Counted from the stretch's first letter, positions 1 to 12,023 are shown. The stretch is DNA of 64,000 nucleotides from Globodera rostochiensis (GCA_018350325.1 JAEVLN010000010.1:62001-126000), one strand, 5' to 3'. The notes: generated from the sequence alone by a model not told the origin. Program-made: numbers and translations.

Positions 1-144
1 TTGACTCGACACCAGACTTTGACAAATTCGAACTGAATTTTGAAAGGATTTTTATATTGTAAGTCAATCAACGATCTCAGAATTTACTCATCAAACTCGA
101 AACTAATCTCCGGGGCTAATTAGGTATTCAATTCCAATCATTAC

Positions 145-230
145 CTGGCAACAATGAAGCCGATCGACGCTTTTCGACACCGGCACTGTGTTGTTGAATG
201 GCACGTAATAAACGGACTTGACAAGCTGAA
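145..230 (-). pseudogene. Innexin exon fragment (third, partial copy)
   Basis: On the minus strand this stretch encodes YYVPFNNTVPV followed by a degraded end (about SVDRLHCCQ) and a GTAATG donor. It matches the intact innexin exon at 2934-3027, which reads YYVPFNNTVPV then NKGVDQLNYYQ. Three codons are missing and the conserved LNYYQ has become LHCCQ. It must belong to a further copy of the innexin locus whose downstream exons lie outside the window. What is seen is the homology; calling it non-functional is inference from the missing codons and the decayed neighbours. Confidence 0.6.
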
Positions 231-430
231 AAGGGAAGGAGAGTCAAAAGAGAAAAGCCAAAATCCCGAGGACTTTCAAGCTGACGAAGCGCGTAGACGA
301 ATTGTTCACTTTGAGAATAACTGTTAGTTAAAACATTAATTCAGATCAAATGACAAATAAAAATTAAATAAATAATTCTTTTCATCATTCATGAAGTTTT
401 TTTTGAAAATTGAAATATTTCAATCTTTTT

Positions 431-1020
431 GTTCAAAAAAAAAGTTCAAAGTTTATGGTGCAAGCTGATGAACGAAACGACTGCCATCAAAAAAAGTAGA
501 GCATCAGGAAGATCTTTTCGTTCAGCTGAAGCGGTTTATGGGGCAAATAAATTATTTTTAAATTAAAAAATTAATTTAAAAAGACTTACAAAGTTTGCCA
601 CCAGCACACATTGGACAGTGAAGTCGAAAAAGTGTTCGTCCGGCCGGCGAATCTGTTCAACAATCGAATTGTTTTCATTGTTTTTAGAGGGCTCCAAATG
701 TTGTTGTTGTTTTTAAACTTTAAAATTTGTCGGACAAAAATTCCCATGGATTTACCACATTAGATTAATGAATTTAAATAGCAATTTTTTAAATTTAATA
801 TGAACAAATCAAAAAGCATTAATAAAATTTAAATTTGGGAAAAAATGGTTCACAAGGAGAGGCAAAAGCTCCAAAAATAGTGGGTAAATTAGCTGAACAA
901 AGCCATCGCAACCAAAATGAATGGCACCCACTAAACGCAATTAATTGAGTATTGAAAGAGTGCGCGAATTATTTTTAAAAAATGGAAGAATTATGGAGGG
1001 GATAAGGAGTAGGACTTGGG
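431..1020 (-). pseudogene. Truncated tandem copy of innexin pseudogene
   Basis: This segment nearly duplicates parts of the innexin locus at 1124-3435. Bases 770-1015 match 2636-2885, and bases 430-770 match 1560-1885. The copies are joined at about 757, where the sequence passes directly from the FTVQC exon region into the WVPF exon/intron region, so the cytoplasmic-loop and third-membrane-segment exons are deleted. The exon starting WVPFI carries the same in-frame TAA (889-891) as the other copy. In the TM4 exon copy (490-545) bases have been lost relative to 1560-1640. It is clearly a pseudogene fragment. Confidence 0.75.
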
Positions 1021-1123
1021 ACATGGCGATTTATTTTTATATTGGAATTCAATCAATTGATCATTCAAAATTTACCTTATCAAAAATTAAAATTGATAAA
1101 GTGATCAGAAAGATCTCTGATCA

Positions 1124-3435
1124 GACCGATTCTCTTCTCCGCCACTTACCCCTCCTCATTGTCTTCCGCGCGACTGTCAACCGCCAAGCGCTCAACAGAT
1201 CATTGCTGTGAAGTGCCAATTCCTCCGCATTGGCGGTGGAACTGTTGCTGGAAGTGCCCGATTGTGTGTCGCTCAAATTCGTTTTGGTGGTGGCATTGGA
1301 GACGACTGCGCGCCCGTGCTGCTGCTTCTCCGACTCTTCCCCGTCCTCCGTTTCGGCACGTTCGGCTCCACTCTCATCCGGTCCGTCGACGTGTTCGCCA
1401 TCCCGAATCATCAAATCAACATCGAATTCCGGGTCTGGATATAGCTGAAAATGGGATATGATGATATTTCTCGAGAAATAAATCAAAATTCGATTTGAAA
1501 ACCTGCAGAAGGCTTAGTTCAAAAAGTTTGTTGACAAATTTTTTTTGTGTGCAGAACAAAAAAGTCCAGGTCCAATGGAGCAAGCTGATGAACGAAACAA
1601 TTGCCATCAGAATGAACAAAAAGTAGAGCATCAAGAAGATCTTTCGTTCAGCTGAAGCGGTTTATGGGGCAAAATATATTATTTTTAAATTAAAAAATTC
1701 ATTTAAAAAGACTTACAAAGTTTGCCACCAGCACACATTGGACAGTGAAGTCGAAAAAGAGTTCGTCCGTCCGGCGAATCTGTTCAACAATCGAATTGTT
1801 TTCATTGTTTTTAGAGGGCTCCAAATGTTGTTGTTGTTTTTAAACTTTAAAATTTGTCGGACAAAAATTCCCATGGATTTACCAATAAATTTAAAATTTT
1901 TTAAAAATATTTCCATGTGGCCATATGTATTTGTCAATTTAATTCAAGCGAATGAGAGGACCTTCAAGTCCACACAGCATAACTCGAGGAAAGAGTCCGT
2001 TGTGCTCCCAGGAAGAGCCGTGGGTCATGAAGCTGTTCAGCACCTTCAAACAGAAAAACGGGCCAATTCAAATTGGCCAAGCCGCCGAACTCACTCACCT
2101 CGAAGCCCCAATTGGAAAGTTTGTTGACGCCCAGGAAGACGCTGATGAATTTAAAGTGAATTTTGAGGGGATTTTGTTGTGCAGAAGTACAAAAAAAATG
2201 CACCTGAACGATGTTGACTAACAAATAAAGCAATTTGGTGAAAAGGTACAGAACCGCCAGATAGTTTCGTGCAAATGTTGTCCGAATTAAATGACTGAAA
2301 ATGAACATGTGAGAGTCATTCAAATTAAAATTAAATAAATAACAGAAAATTCCGTTATTATTTCCCATAAAATAAGAATTAACATTGCAAATTACAAATT
2401 ACAACCAAAAAACATTTGCCTTTTCCGTCGCTTTTTGTCCTCCAGCTTCGAATCGTTTGCGTTGGACAACAGAACGACGTTGAAGTGACGGCCAATGTCT
2501 GCCGTAATGGACTGCTCCTACCCGTCGTCGGTGCCAAAAACTTTGCGGAGAATGTTGGGAAGGTCCTTCTCTGAAAATTGGGATGAAATTGCCCGTTTTT
2601 ATAATTTCATCAAAGAAAGCTTAAAGGCAAAACATTAGATTAATGAATTTAAATAGCAATTTTTTAAATTTAATATGAACAAATCAAAAAGCATTAATAA
2701 AATTTAAATTTGGGAAAAAATGGTTCACAAGGAAAGGCAAAAGCTCCAAAAGTAGTGGGTAAATTAGCTGAACAAAGCCATCTCAACCCAAATGAATGGC
2801 ACCCACTAAACGCAATTAATTGAATATTGAAAGAGTGCGCGAATTATTTTTAAAAAATGGAAGAATTATGGAGGGGATAAGGAGTAGGACTTGGGACAAA
2901 TCTCCGAGGCAATTAAGTCTTTCAAGCCATTACCTGGTAGTAATTAAGCTGATCGACGCCTTTGTTGCGTTGGCCCAACACCGGCACGGTGTTGTTGAAT
3001 GGCACGTAATAAGTTGACTCGACAAAGCTGCAAAGGGGGAGTTAAGCAAAAATGCAGGGGACTTCGATCAGAAATGACGCGATCAGAAATCACGAAGATT
3101 TTTTGGTTGGAATTGTCAAACACCGGCAAAACAAAAAAGTAACTGACCAGAAATCGTGCACATATTCCATCCATTCGCTGTTGAATTCGGCCTGACTCCA
3201 ACAATACATTAGCTCCGAAACCGGACCGTACTCCTAAAAAAGAGCAAAAAACAACGAGTTGCGCACTAATTTGATCCAAATTTGGACAAATATTCAGCCA
3301 GCATACTTTGGCAAATACAATGATGGCACAGCTCAAGAGGACGGAGGGTGTCACCGAGTTGTTCACTCTGTCCACAATGTCCTCGTCCGCCCGCTTCTCA
3401 GATAATTGCTCATCCAACTTTTTCAGTGCGTCCAT
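1124..3435 (-). pseudogene. Innexin (gap-junction protein) gene, decayed
   Basis: Innexins form gap junctions in invertebrates and have four membrane segments. Exon A (3307-3435) begins MDALKKLDE and ends in the first membrane segment. Exons B (3148-3233) and C (2934-3027) join in phase to give CWSQAEFNSEWMEYVHDFC, then FVESTYYVPFNNTVPV and LNYYQ; this matches the innexin extracellular loop and YYQ motif. Next comes WVPFIWVEMALFS (from 2805), which runs into TAA at 2764-2766. The cytoplasmic loop (from 2570) has a TAG at 2518-2520. Further exons give NYLAVLYLFTKLLYLL (about 2260), FTVQCVLVANF (about 1730), KIFLMLYFLFILMAI (about 1610) and an acidic tail ending at 1124. Two in-frame stops in otherwise aligned exons make it a pseudogene, unless the assembly is wrong at both places. 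Confidence 0.8.
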
Positions 3436-3785
3436 TTTGACCGATGTAAATGTCGGAAGGCAAATGAAAGGTTGAGAATGGCAATGGTTCATTTTGCCTG
3501 TCGGGGACGAATGATTTCGCTTTGGGAGGGAGGGAGGGGGGTGGGGCAGTACAACCATTCGTTCATTCAACCGCCACCCGCCCCCGCCCTTATCGTCCGT
3601 GCCAATCTCTCCGCCCCACCACCACAATTGCGTCTTGTGGGTTAAAGCATAGGACACATTCACTGATCGGCGGGGGCGGCTGAATTTTTCTTACGGCTGA
3701 CCTGCAAATAGACACCATTGGACTAGTCTATTCACCCATGTAAAAAGCTGTAAATAAACACAAAGATCGCAACAAAATTGAGCCA

Positions 3786-3900
3786 ACTTTTTCAATGCGT
3801 CCATTTGACCGATGTAAATGGCGGGGAAGGCAAATGTTGCCTGTCGGGGACGAGTGATTTCGCTTTATGCAATTTAAAAAGCGTTGAAAGGGAGGGAAGA
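3786..3900 (-). pseudogene. Duplicate of the innexin 5' end
   Basis: The sequence from about 3786 repeats the region 3414-3550: the ACTTTTTCA-GTGCGTCCAT start-codon context, then the CCGATGTAAATG and GCCTGTCGGGGACGA stretches, with small deletions. It is another partial copy of the innexin locus upstream end; no further exons follow. Confidence 0.55.
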
Positions 3901-4121
3901 GGGGGGGGAGAACGATTTTAAAAGACGGACTTTGGGAGGAAGAAATAAATTAATTTGTTTTTGGTTAACGGCACATCGTTTTACTTATTTGTTCAAAACA
4001 CAGCCTGAATCCAAATTTAAAGAATTGGAGAATGAATGCTGTGGGGAATGAACAGTCTGGATGGACGACCTTCCCCCGGGGGCAAATGGGTGCGGGGGCA
4101 CAAAAGTTTATTGGTCCAAAT

Positions 4122-4494
4122 TAGAGCCAGGAACGAGACAAGATCTCGACGAGATTCTCGAGAAATCTCGACTGCGAGATTCGCTCGAATCTCGCTTGAA
4201 AGAAGCTCGAGATTCTCGATCTCGAGCCCAAAAATGTTTCAGTGCGTGCCTCGGGGGCTACAGCGCCCACGCCGTTTTGGTTATAATGGAAAACAAAGCG
4301 ATAAAATTCTCACTTAAAAACATAATTCGCCAAAACAAAGCTGCAGAAAAAAATAGGCTTTAAGTAAGCCCGGACTTGAATAACGATCGAGAATCTCGAT
4401 AAATCTCGAAAAAATTTCGGTCGAGAATCTCGAAAAATTTCGGTTAATTTTATCGATAGGTTTTGACCGAGAATCTCGATCAGTCCGTGCTCTA
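4122..4494. mobile_element. hAT-like MITE with iterated TCTCGAGA-type core
   Basis: The left end reads TAGAGCCAGGAACGAGA and the right end TCGATCAGTCCGTGCTCTA, forming imperfect inverted ends (TAGAGC/GCTCTA). Flanks GTCCAAAT and GTTTAAAC match at 5 of 8 positions, the differences all being transitions, so the target duplication is weak. The interior repeats GAGATTCTCGAGAAATCTCG-like words, particularly at 4137-4225 and 4385-4490. Assigned by resemblance to the better-delimited elements in this window. Confidence 0.55.
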
Positions 4495-5587
4495 GTTTAA
4501 ACCTAATAACCCCAGCTCTATAATATTCTTAGCACCAAATGATTGAAGGATTTCTCCCCTTTATTTCAAATTTGTGCAAAACTCCATTGACAATTCCGGT
4601 GATTTTCATCTCATCAGCAACGGCGGATGAGTGAATGAAATGAAATGAAACATTATGGTTAATGTTGTGGCAATGAATGGAGGGGAGGGGGGTCTTTTTT
4701 TGCCGTCTTTGTCTCTACATAATCGCCTGCTGGTTGCTTGCCATTTTAGCTCTTTTCCGATACTCTCTCAATTGACCCCTCACAAAAGATGTTTTTTTTT
4801 GTACATTTTCCGTTTCGTCCGCTCTCTCTTCTGCATCCATCCATTCCATTCCTTCATATTGGGCATATCTTCGCTATGATCGGTGCCTTCTCATCGACCC
4901 CCGTCCCTTTAGAAAAACTGGGGCCTCACATTTAATCAAAGAAAAGTGGGTTGTTTTTGGCCGTTTTTAGGGTCATAGAAAATTTACGAGTCCGAACACC
5001 GAGCAGAATTCGAAGATTTGAAGCCCAAATTTAAAAAAAAAATCAATTCTACGACCATGAACCTCAGATAGATACCTTTCCAATCACATGCGATTTACGA
5101 ATTGGCGGAGAACGAATCGGGCGGGCGCCGCTCAATCCGAATCACCAAACTTTTGTCGCCAAGTGAATTCGAACGTTTGCGCCGTTCCAAATTCTTCTTT
5201 TGGGGTCTCCATGATTTTCGTATGGGCCCAGAGTATATGTTTATGGGAAACACAGATAGATGGAGTCAAATCGCATATGATTATCCATATTTTTGTGAGT
5301 CGTAATCGATTTAGTGCCATAGTACATTTTATCAAATAAATTTTTTATAAAAAAAAACTCAACCCGCCATTAAATAAATGTCAATTTTTTTTTCAAAAAA
5401 AGCGGAGCACTAACATTACTATTACCCCGACCCGCTCGGCGCTGCTATCTGAACCTAAGCGAGCCGAAACCCGATCGTTTTCTTGACTCAAAATCCGATC
5501 CTCATCACAACGATACACTATAAAATGAATGTTCTTTTTTTTAGAAACATTGCTTAATACTTAATCACTTTGCGGCAGCGAGAGTAA
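4495..5587. other. Intergenic stretch, no supported gene
   Basis: I see no exon chain here. One stretch (5095-5310, plus) has an open frame with a coding-like start (ELAENESGGRRSIRITKLL) but no start codon, partner exon or convincing splice sites. The remainder is AT-rich with pyrimidine-rich runs around 4680-4900. Confidence 0.5.
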
Positions 5588-6693
5588 ATGTCTTCCAATT
5601 TGGGTTCAAGCAACAGTTCCAGCGAGCAGCAGAATAACGGCGTGTTTCAGCCGGCACCGGTTGTTCAACCGTGGTACCCGAACGTCCGTGAGCATGTGTA
5701 AGCATTTGTCAGAGATTAAATTTGAGAAGAAAACATAATGTATTTTATTAATACATTTTTAGGGCGGACTTGGCGATGCCAAATGGCGTCGCCAGAAATT
5801 TTTTTTCTTGTCAAAATTTGATACTTAAATTTTATAAATTATTTTTCATTCAGAGGGCATTTGGATCTGGAAAAATTATAATTTCTGGTCAGGGACGTAA
5901 CCAGAAAAAAAATTCTGGGAAGGGGAATTTGAACCATGATTTTTGATGGCAATTTGAAGCGTGCAAACCAATAGGGTCCCCCCTCTTGTTTTTTTTTTCA
6001 AATTTCATTTTGGAGGGGGGGGGGGGGTTGAATCCCCCCCCCTGGTTTTACGTCCCTGTTTCTGGTGATTGAGGCAGTTTTGCCTTTCTCCCTGATGACA
6101 TCGTCACAAAATTTCCCATTTTAAGGTTCACCAACGAACGTCGCCCGGGGCGCTTAACGAAGCGTGAGAAGAAGCGTATCCAAGCCAGCCTTTTGCCGGT
6201 GCTTGCGAATCCGGACGACGGGTGAGTGGGACATAGGCATCGCCACCGAGTATCGATCGTAAATACTCGAAATTAGGCATTTTCTAAATTTTATTTAAAA
6301 AACTTCGTAGATACATTCATCCGTACTTTTTTTTCTACTTGAAGCAAAGAGTACTGTGTGGGCGGGAAGTATGCCAAGCCGGTGGAGCAACGGGACGCTG
6401 AATGCGCAGCACAGGTGCTGGAGGAAAAGGCTTTTAGGGAGCAGGAGAAGAGGGAGAAAATGGCGGCGTTTCTCGCCCGCAACGGACACACAGCGGCGAC
6501 GGCGACGAGCGACAACGGCACTGTTTTTGCTGCTTCTGCTGCGGCAGGGAGTTCAACAACGGGCAATGCGAGCGACGCTGAGAGTGCTGCCGCTGGAAAT
6601 GGCACTGGTAGTGGCGGTGGTGGAACGGGCGTGCGTCTTTCTTACGGTGGAATGCGTGGCGTCGGGCGTGCGCGCGGATGGTCGGGTCGTTGA
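5588..6693 (+). CDS. Small Ala/Gly-rich protein, unknown function (3 exons)
   Basis: Exons 5588-5697, 6126-6221 and 6345-6693 join in phase (110, 96 and 349 nt) to give 184 residues. The start codon follows a Ser/Asn/Gln-rich beginning (MSSNLGSSNSSSSEQQNNG). The centre is basic and looks helical (REKKRIQASLLPVLANPDDG, then EQRDAECAAQVLEEKAFREQEKREKMAAFLARNG in two stretches), and the tail is low-complexity Ala/Ser/Gly ending in an RG-type GVGRARGWSGR. Splice sites are GTAAGC/TTTAAG and GTGAGT/TTGAAG. Intron 1 carries a hAT-like element (5890-6058). I do not recognise the family; the RGR tail and charged helix would fit an RNA- or protein-binding role, but that is a guess. Confidence 0.75.
5890..6058. 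mobile_element. hAT-like MITE, CAGGGACGTAACCAGA type
   Basis: Perfect 8-bp target-site duplication TTTCTGGT at 5882-5889 and 6059-6066. Inverted ends are CAGGGACGTAACCAG on the left and CTGGTTTTACGTCCCTG on the right. The centre holds poly-G and poly-C tracts that can pair. It lies inside intron 1 of the gene at 5588. The longer element at 17758 has related ends. Confidence 0.85.
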
Positions 6694-7311
6694 GGCGCAA
6701 GCGCGCGAATCGAATGATTTTTTTTTGAAATCGTTTAACCATTCATTATTTGTCTTTTGATAAAGATGTGCGCCACTTTTGCTGTCTGCTTCGGTGTATC
6801 CGGAAATTTTTCGGGTCGGGCTAATCAAAAAAAAGTCAGTCTTTAGGTTTTTTTTACTGCATTTTTCTTAAAAGAATTTTTCAAAAGGAAAAATAAAATA
6901 TTCTTCACTACATAAACCTTAACTTTGTTCCGGTTTGCTTTGTTAATGTCGCATTGGATCGAGGTTCCAAAAAAACCCCCCTTCAGTTTCCCGATCTCAA
7001 GCAACTCTTTAATACTGGAAGAGTCCAAATCGCGAATTGTGCCTTTTCCTGAACATTTATCGGATTTCCAAAAATGCAAACCAATCTCGAAAACAAAAAA
7101 AAATGGAACACCACCAATTTTTGATCGTCATATTCTTCAACATTTGCAAAATTCTGAATTATTAATCAGGTTATTAGTCAATTTAATCGTTTGGTTAACT
7201 TTGATTGAGCTGGTTTACCTGATGTCGTATTCGTTATCGTGATCCAAAAAAATTCAAAAACAGTGAACCAATCATTTGACCAAATCACTTAACTCTTTTC
7301 ACATTTGCTGA
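6694..7311. other. Intergenic between convergent genes
   Basis: This spacer lies between the 3' ends of the plus-strand gene at 5588 and the minus-strand gene at 7312. Open frames exist on both strands around 6850-7240, but no chain of splice sites or domain supports a gene. Confidence 0.5.
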
Positions 7312-10300
7312 TCAGTTCCAATTCGTCGGGAATGGGCTTGGACTCGGCTTCTGCTCAAATGGACCCTTTCTTGGCCATTTTTGGTACAGCGGTCGGTTCT
7401 TCGGATTCATATAATAACGATAGGACTGATTCATTGGCATTGGCAAATATTGGTGTTGTTGTTGCGGCAATAATTGTGGGTGATGTTGGTTCTGATTCGG
7501 TGCCGTTTGCAGAAAGGGTTGCGCAAACTGATCAATTTTTCGTAATTAGAAAGATCAAAAAAGGAATGGGCGAAGTTTTGAGTGTTGAATTTCAACAAAT
7601 AATAGTCAAAAATACAATTGATTTTTGAAACATTTTTTTGTTTAGCTTCTCAAATTGAATCATATTTATTTGTTCGGGTTCGCTTTTCCCTAATCATTTA
7701 AAAAATGGAGATATTTGAGCACACAGAGTTGAAAATGAGGGAGAAAACCGTGCCCGGAATGCCGGACAAATGGAAGACCTGATCACTTGCCGGACAAATG
7801 GACGACCTGATCACTCCCGATCAGTATCTGAGCAGCCCTACCTGTTGCTGCTGGGTATACAGCATATTCATTCCGTTCGGGTTTGGCACATATCCTGCCG
7901 AACTCTGGTAGTTTAATTGTGTCGACGCAGCAAAAGCAGCAGCTAGCTCCGCTGCTGCCTTTTGCGCGGCTTCCATGCGTTCTTTCTCCATAATGGCTCT
8001 GTTTTCGGCCAAAAATGCTTCCAAGCCTGTGTCGTTGGCATCCAATTCTTGTTTCAACTTTTTCCACTTTCGCAACGTGTCCACCCCAGAGTGGGAAATG
8101 GCCATGCCAGTTTTGTCAAAGTGCCAGCGATGGCCGTTGAAGAACAGCACCATCGGCTTCACAATGTTCGGCGCCTGTCCGTTCAAGTCCCGGACGAAAA
8201 CGGCACGGGAAGTGCCCTGTTTGACCTAAAAATCCAAATTTTAATTTATGGGGTGGCGCGCCGTTTGAGCTTTTGTTTGACCTCAATTTTTAGCCAATTG
8301 CCCCCGTCGTCCATTTGTTCCATGACTTTGTCCAGCCCATTGGTTCGTGTTGCGTTGTTCCGCAACTGTTTCACGTCCAAATTGACAAATCCAATTTTCT
8401 TTTTATGCTCAACAGGTCCGGCATGGACGGGCAAAGGCAATTGGACCCATTGCAACACTAATTTTGATGGGTAAACGGTGGGAGGACGAACGGCCGATGG
8501 TTGTACAGGCTATAAACTTTTATCAATCACAACTCACTACAGCAAACATTTTTTTAATATAAATTTAAGAAATAATTTTGTATTATCGACCACCAAATTT
8601 ACTCTAAATTCTATACCATATTAGTCTTTTCGTCTTTAAGAAGGGAATCGATGACACTTTCCACCCATTTCTGGAAGACCGCGTAGTCGTACTTCCGATT
8701 CTGCATCGTCTCCGCAAGGGGCCACCCGGTGAACGCGTCAACCGCAAACTCGCTTGCTTTTCCTGTCATTTGATTAGAGTTGAGCGGGCCCGGGATTTAC
8801 TGGAACTTCAAAGCCGGGACCGGAAAAATCCGGATCGGAATTACAAAAGCCGGGACCGGGAAAATCCGGAGCGGAATTACAAAAGCCAGGACCGGGAAAA
8901 TCCGGATTGGAATTACAAAAGCCGGGACCGGGAAAATCCGGATTGGAATTACAAAAGCCGGGACCGGGGAAAACCGGGACCGCAAAAGCTGTTTAGGATC
9001 AGAATTCCGCCGTCCGATTTATTCAAAATTCCCTGTTTTACCCAACATGTATCCGGAGGCATCGAATGAAAATGCCAAATTCGGATTGTTGTTGAAGAAC
9101 AGTTTGGTCAGTCCTTTGCCCGGCAACGGTGCCACACAGCTGAACTCGGTGTCCCCGCTGCGTTTGTTGACGTGCCGAAATTTGACGAACTTTTTGCTGT
9201 TGTCCCGTTGCCGATAAATTTCCCACACAATTTTTTGCTCCTTTCCATTTTGGTCCATCTTTTTTTGCTCCAATTCCGTGTAATAAACTTCCATTGTGCC
9301 GAACAGATTTTGTTGTCCCTCCTTTGGCACAATGCTCATTTGGTCCATTAGTGAGTTCACTTCTGCTAACGGTACAGAAGAGTCCACCACCGGCGGATGT
9401 TCAGTTTGTTGTTGATGAACTACGGACGGGACAGAGTCGGTCAACAAATCCGGAACCGGTTCCGGCAACAGCAGATCAGCCAGAGGGGTGGACAGTGCTG
9501 CCGCAACAACATTTTGTTGGGCATAATTTGGTGGCATTATCGGATTTGCCTGCGGCGGCCCCCCAGCAGCCATCATGGCCGCCGGCGGCGACGGCACCAC
9601 AGCACCGGCTTGTGGCGCTGTTCCGTGCCTTCTTCCGCCAATGAATTTCTGCTGTGGTTGTTGCGCATATTGAGAAGATGAATGCCGATAAGGTGGTTGC
9701 GGTGGTGGAGCCCCAGTGCCATTAGCAAAAGGTAGTGGTGCATTGTTGTTTTGAATTTGTGGATAATATCTAGGAATGGTTTTTTTAAATACCTAACCCC
9801 CCAATTTAGTAGTGATGCGCGAGAGTCTCGGTCTCGAGTCTCAAAAAGTCTTGGGTTGGGTCTCGTCTCGAGTCTCGGGGCTTATCTCGGTCTCGATCTC
9901 GGGGTCAATCTCAGGGTCAAGTCTCGGTTCTCGGTAAATTTTAGGTCTTGAGCATCACTACAATTTGGAACATTTGCGAATTGCTTTGGATAGAACCTAC
10001 TGACTGGTTTGGATGATGAGCATTCTGCTGCGCTTGGTGGGGATGCGCATAATTTGTTGGAGGTCCTTGTTGAAGTTGTTGTTGTTGATGAAATTGTTGT
10101 TGGGGTGGCGCGTGCCCCGAGGGTTGTTGCAAATCGTTTGCAAACGTCGCGAATGGACCGGGCACCGCGGGTTGCACAAACGGATTGTGACTTGAACTCT
10201 CTTTCCTCCTCTGTCAAATGGAGCTTTCGAGGGAAAATTCATTGAATTTCGAAAAAGTTAATTTCTTAAAACAAAAATTTGGCAGGCTTCCATTGATTTG

Positions 10301-10786
10301 ATTACCACCACTTTCTCATATATTTTGTGTTGGCATTCCTTGGGCCGATCCGGCACAATATGCCTTTGGCCACCGAAATGCCAACTCCTCTGGTTGGCAT
10401 TTTGACCGGTTGGCATTTTGACCGGTGGCATTTTGACCGGTGGCATTTTGACTGGTTGGTATTTAGAACGGTGGCATTTTGACCGGTTGGTATTTTGACC
10501 GTTTGGCATTTTGACCTAGTACCGCCGCACCCACCGGAGGCGCTCCGCCTTTCCTCTGACGGACTCTCTGCTGATTGGCACGAGGCGGGCCAACAGGCGC
10601 TTTGTCGCCCATCATCGCCGGTGGCTGTGCCCCGTCGAGCTGATCGTATTGGTGCTGTTGATGATCCTCCTCAACGGCGGGATAAAGGCGTTCCCGTACG
10701 GCGAATATTTGCACAAAATATGTAAATTCGACAAAAACGACGGCATAACTGTGCAGGGGGTGCCGCATAATGTCGCTGAAAACCAT
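7312..10786 (-). CDS. Pro/Gln-rich protein of unknown function, 7 exons, TE-interrupted
   Basis: Minus-strand exons: 10786-10523, 10210-9961 plus 9801-9798 (split by a TE), 9769-9042, 8762-8614, 8509-8282, 8225-7842 and 7527-7312. With the TE and its duplicated target removed, phases fit throughout and the total is 740 residues. The N-terminal half is Pro/Gln-rich (QQQFHQQQQLQQ, PPPQPPY). A compact region follows (about GTMEVYYTELEQKKMDQNG to YAVFQKWVESVIDSLLK). The C-terminal part has a helix rich in Ala/Glu/Lys and a final QNQHHPQLLPQQQHQYLP segment. No family is recognised; low-complexity Q/P content with folded modules is typical of transcription or RNA-regulatory proteins, but that is inference. 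Alternatively, exons from 8509 on could be a separate downstream gene, since readthrough at 8613 gives a stop. Confidence 0.65.
8804..8990. repeat. 36-bp minisatellite in intron 3
   Basis: About five copies of a 36-bp unit containing CCGGGACCGGGAAAATCCGG followed by ATTGGAATTACAAAAG. It lies in the intron between the exons at 9042 and 8762 of the Pro/Gln-rich gene. Every frame stays open because the period is a multiple of three, so open reading frames here are spurious. Confidence 0.9.
9810..9960. mobile_element. hAT-like MITE inserted at an exon end
   Basis: Ends TAGTGATGC and GCATCACTA are perfect inverted repeats. Flanks CAATTTAG (9802-9809) and CAATTTGG (9961-9968) match at 7 of 8. The core iterates TCTCGGTCTCGAGTCTCG-like words. 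Removing the element and one flank restores the exon 2 end, the donor GTTAGG and the correct phase into exon 3. Confidence 0.85.
10388..10515. repeat. Short tandem repeat, TTTTGACCGGTTGGCA type
   Basis: About seven imperfect 15-20 bp copies of GGCATTTTGACCGGT(T) lie in intron 1 (10211-10522) of the minus-strand Pro/Gln-rich gene. They are non-coding. Confidence 0.85.
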
Positions 10787-12023
10787 GTCTGTATCTCGAC
10801 TGAATTACGGGATCCCAAAATTGCCAAGATATTAAGGGATTCTAGCCCAATCGGGGTCCAAACCGTTCTAACAAGCATAATTTTTAGATTTACATTATAA
10901 TTTAAATTGAAATATATTATATAAATATTCAGCAATGTATATTGATGTAAAGGTGAAGCTGAATATTACGTAGCTGTTCATAATCAATGAAATCAATTTT
11001 AACCTCAACATTTATGCGGGAACGGGAAAATTTGAAAATTTATATAATGCTAAATATATATGACTAAAAAATGACGTTTTTGTTAGAATTTCACCTATTT
11101 TTTTAGCATTTGGTGCCCATCGGCTTTGGGTCCGGGAACGAGTTGAATAAATACTTATCAAGCGATTGTTTTTCCATTTAAATTGTCCTAAATGTCTCCA
11201 AATGTCGCATCTTTAGGGGGTGCATTTTTCGTCCAAAGAAAAAGTCATTTTAGAAGTGCATTTTGGTTTAAAACAAAATTAATTTTTAAGGGTACATTTT
11301 TTGTTTGAATTTTTCTTAAGAAATTTTCCATAAAAATGCCTAAAATAGGTACTAATTATAAAAACGCGAAAATGGCGAAATTTGGATTTTTTCCCTAAAA
11401 AACACGAAATTGGGATTTATAGGAACTAAAAGTCGCAAAAATTTTTTCAAAATGAATGCTAGGAAGTACGGTACATAGGTAATTGGAGTACGGTGAACTT
11501 CATACTAGGCATTTCGTATTTTCTTGAATAATTATTTTTTTAATAAAAAAATATCTCTCCAACTTTTTACCTTAATTTAATTTTTAACACTTTTTTTAAT
11601 GCGTTAAAGTGTCTCTCCATTTTGGTCAATGCAATCGATTGATTTTTATATTATTCTGCCCCCATTTATTTTATCACCCCATTCATACAAATTAAAAAAC
11701 CATTCTTTGACCGTCCAAAGTTCTCTCTTTTCTCCTCCCCAATTATTAATCCTCAAAATAAATGAAATAATTTGTCAATTCCAACGATACACAATATACG
11801 ATATTTACGATATACCAAAATACGATATTTACGATTACGATACGATACAATACACTGCCCTGGTACATACATACCAGAGATGTAACCGGATGCCGGATTC
11901 CGGGCCTTTTTTTGGGCATCCGGTTACATCCCGGGTACATATTAAATTAACTTAAGCAGCGGCGACTCGCCATATTAAGACCACAAAAAATGTTCTGATT
12001 TGGCATCGTGATCGGGCCGGGCC
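10787..12023. other. AT-rich spacer with a hairpin element
   Basis: No gene is supported. The AT-rich segment 11040-11620 contains the recurrent TTTTTCTTAAGAAATTTT palindrome (about 11325). At 11780-11850 there are iterated TACGATATTTACGAT words, and 11875-11934 is a clean hairpin (GATGTAACCGGATGCC with its complement) flanked by GTACATAC/GTACATAT, probably another small hAT-like insertion. Confidence 0.5.

Noticed and set aside
5088..5339. Possible exon with ELAENESGGRRSIRITKLL
   Set aside because: Two frames look equally coding and no splice partners were found; left unannotated as a gene.
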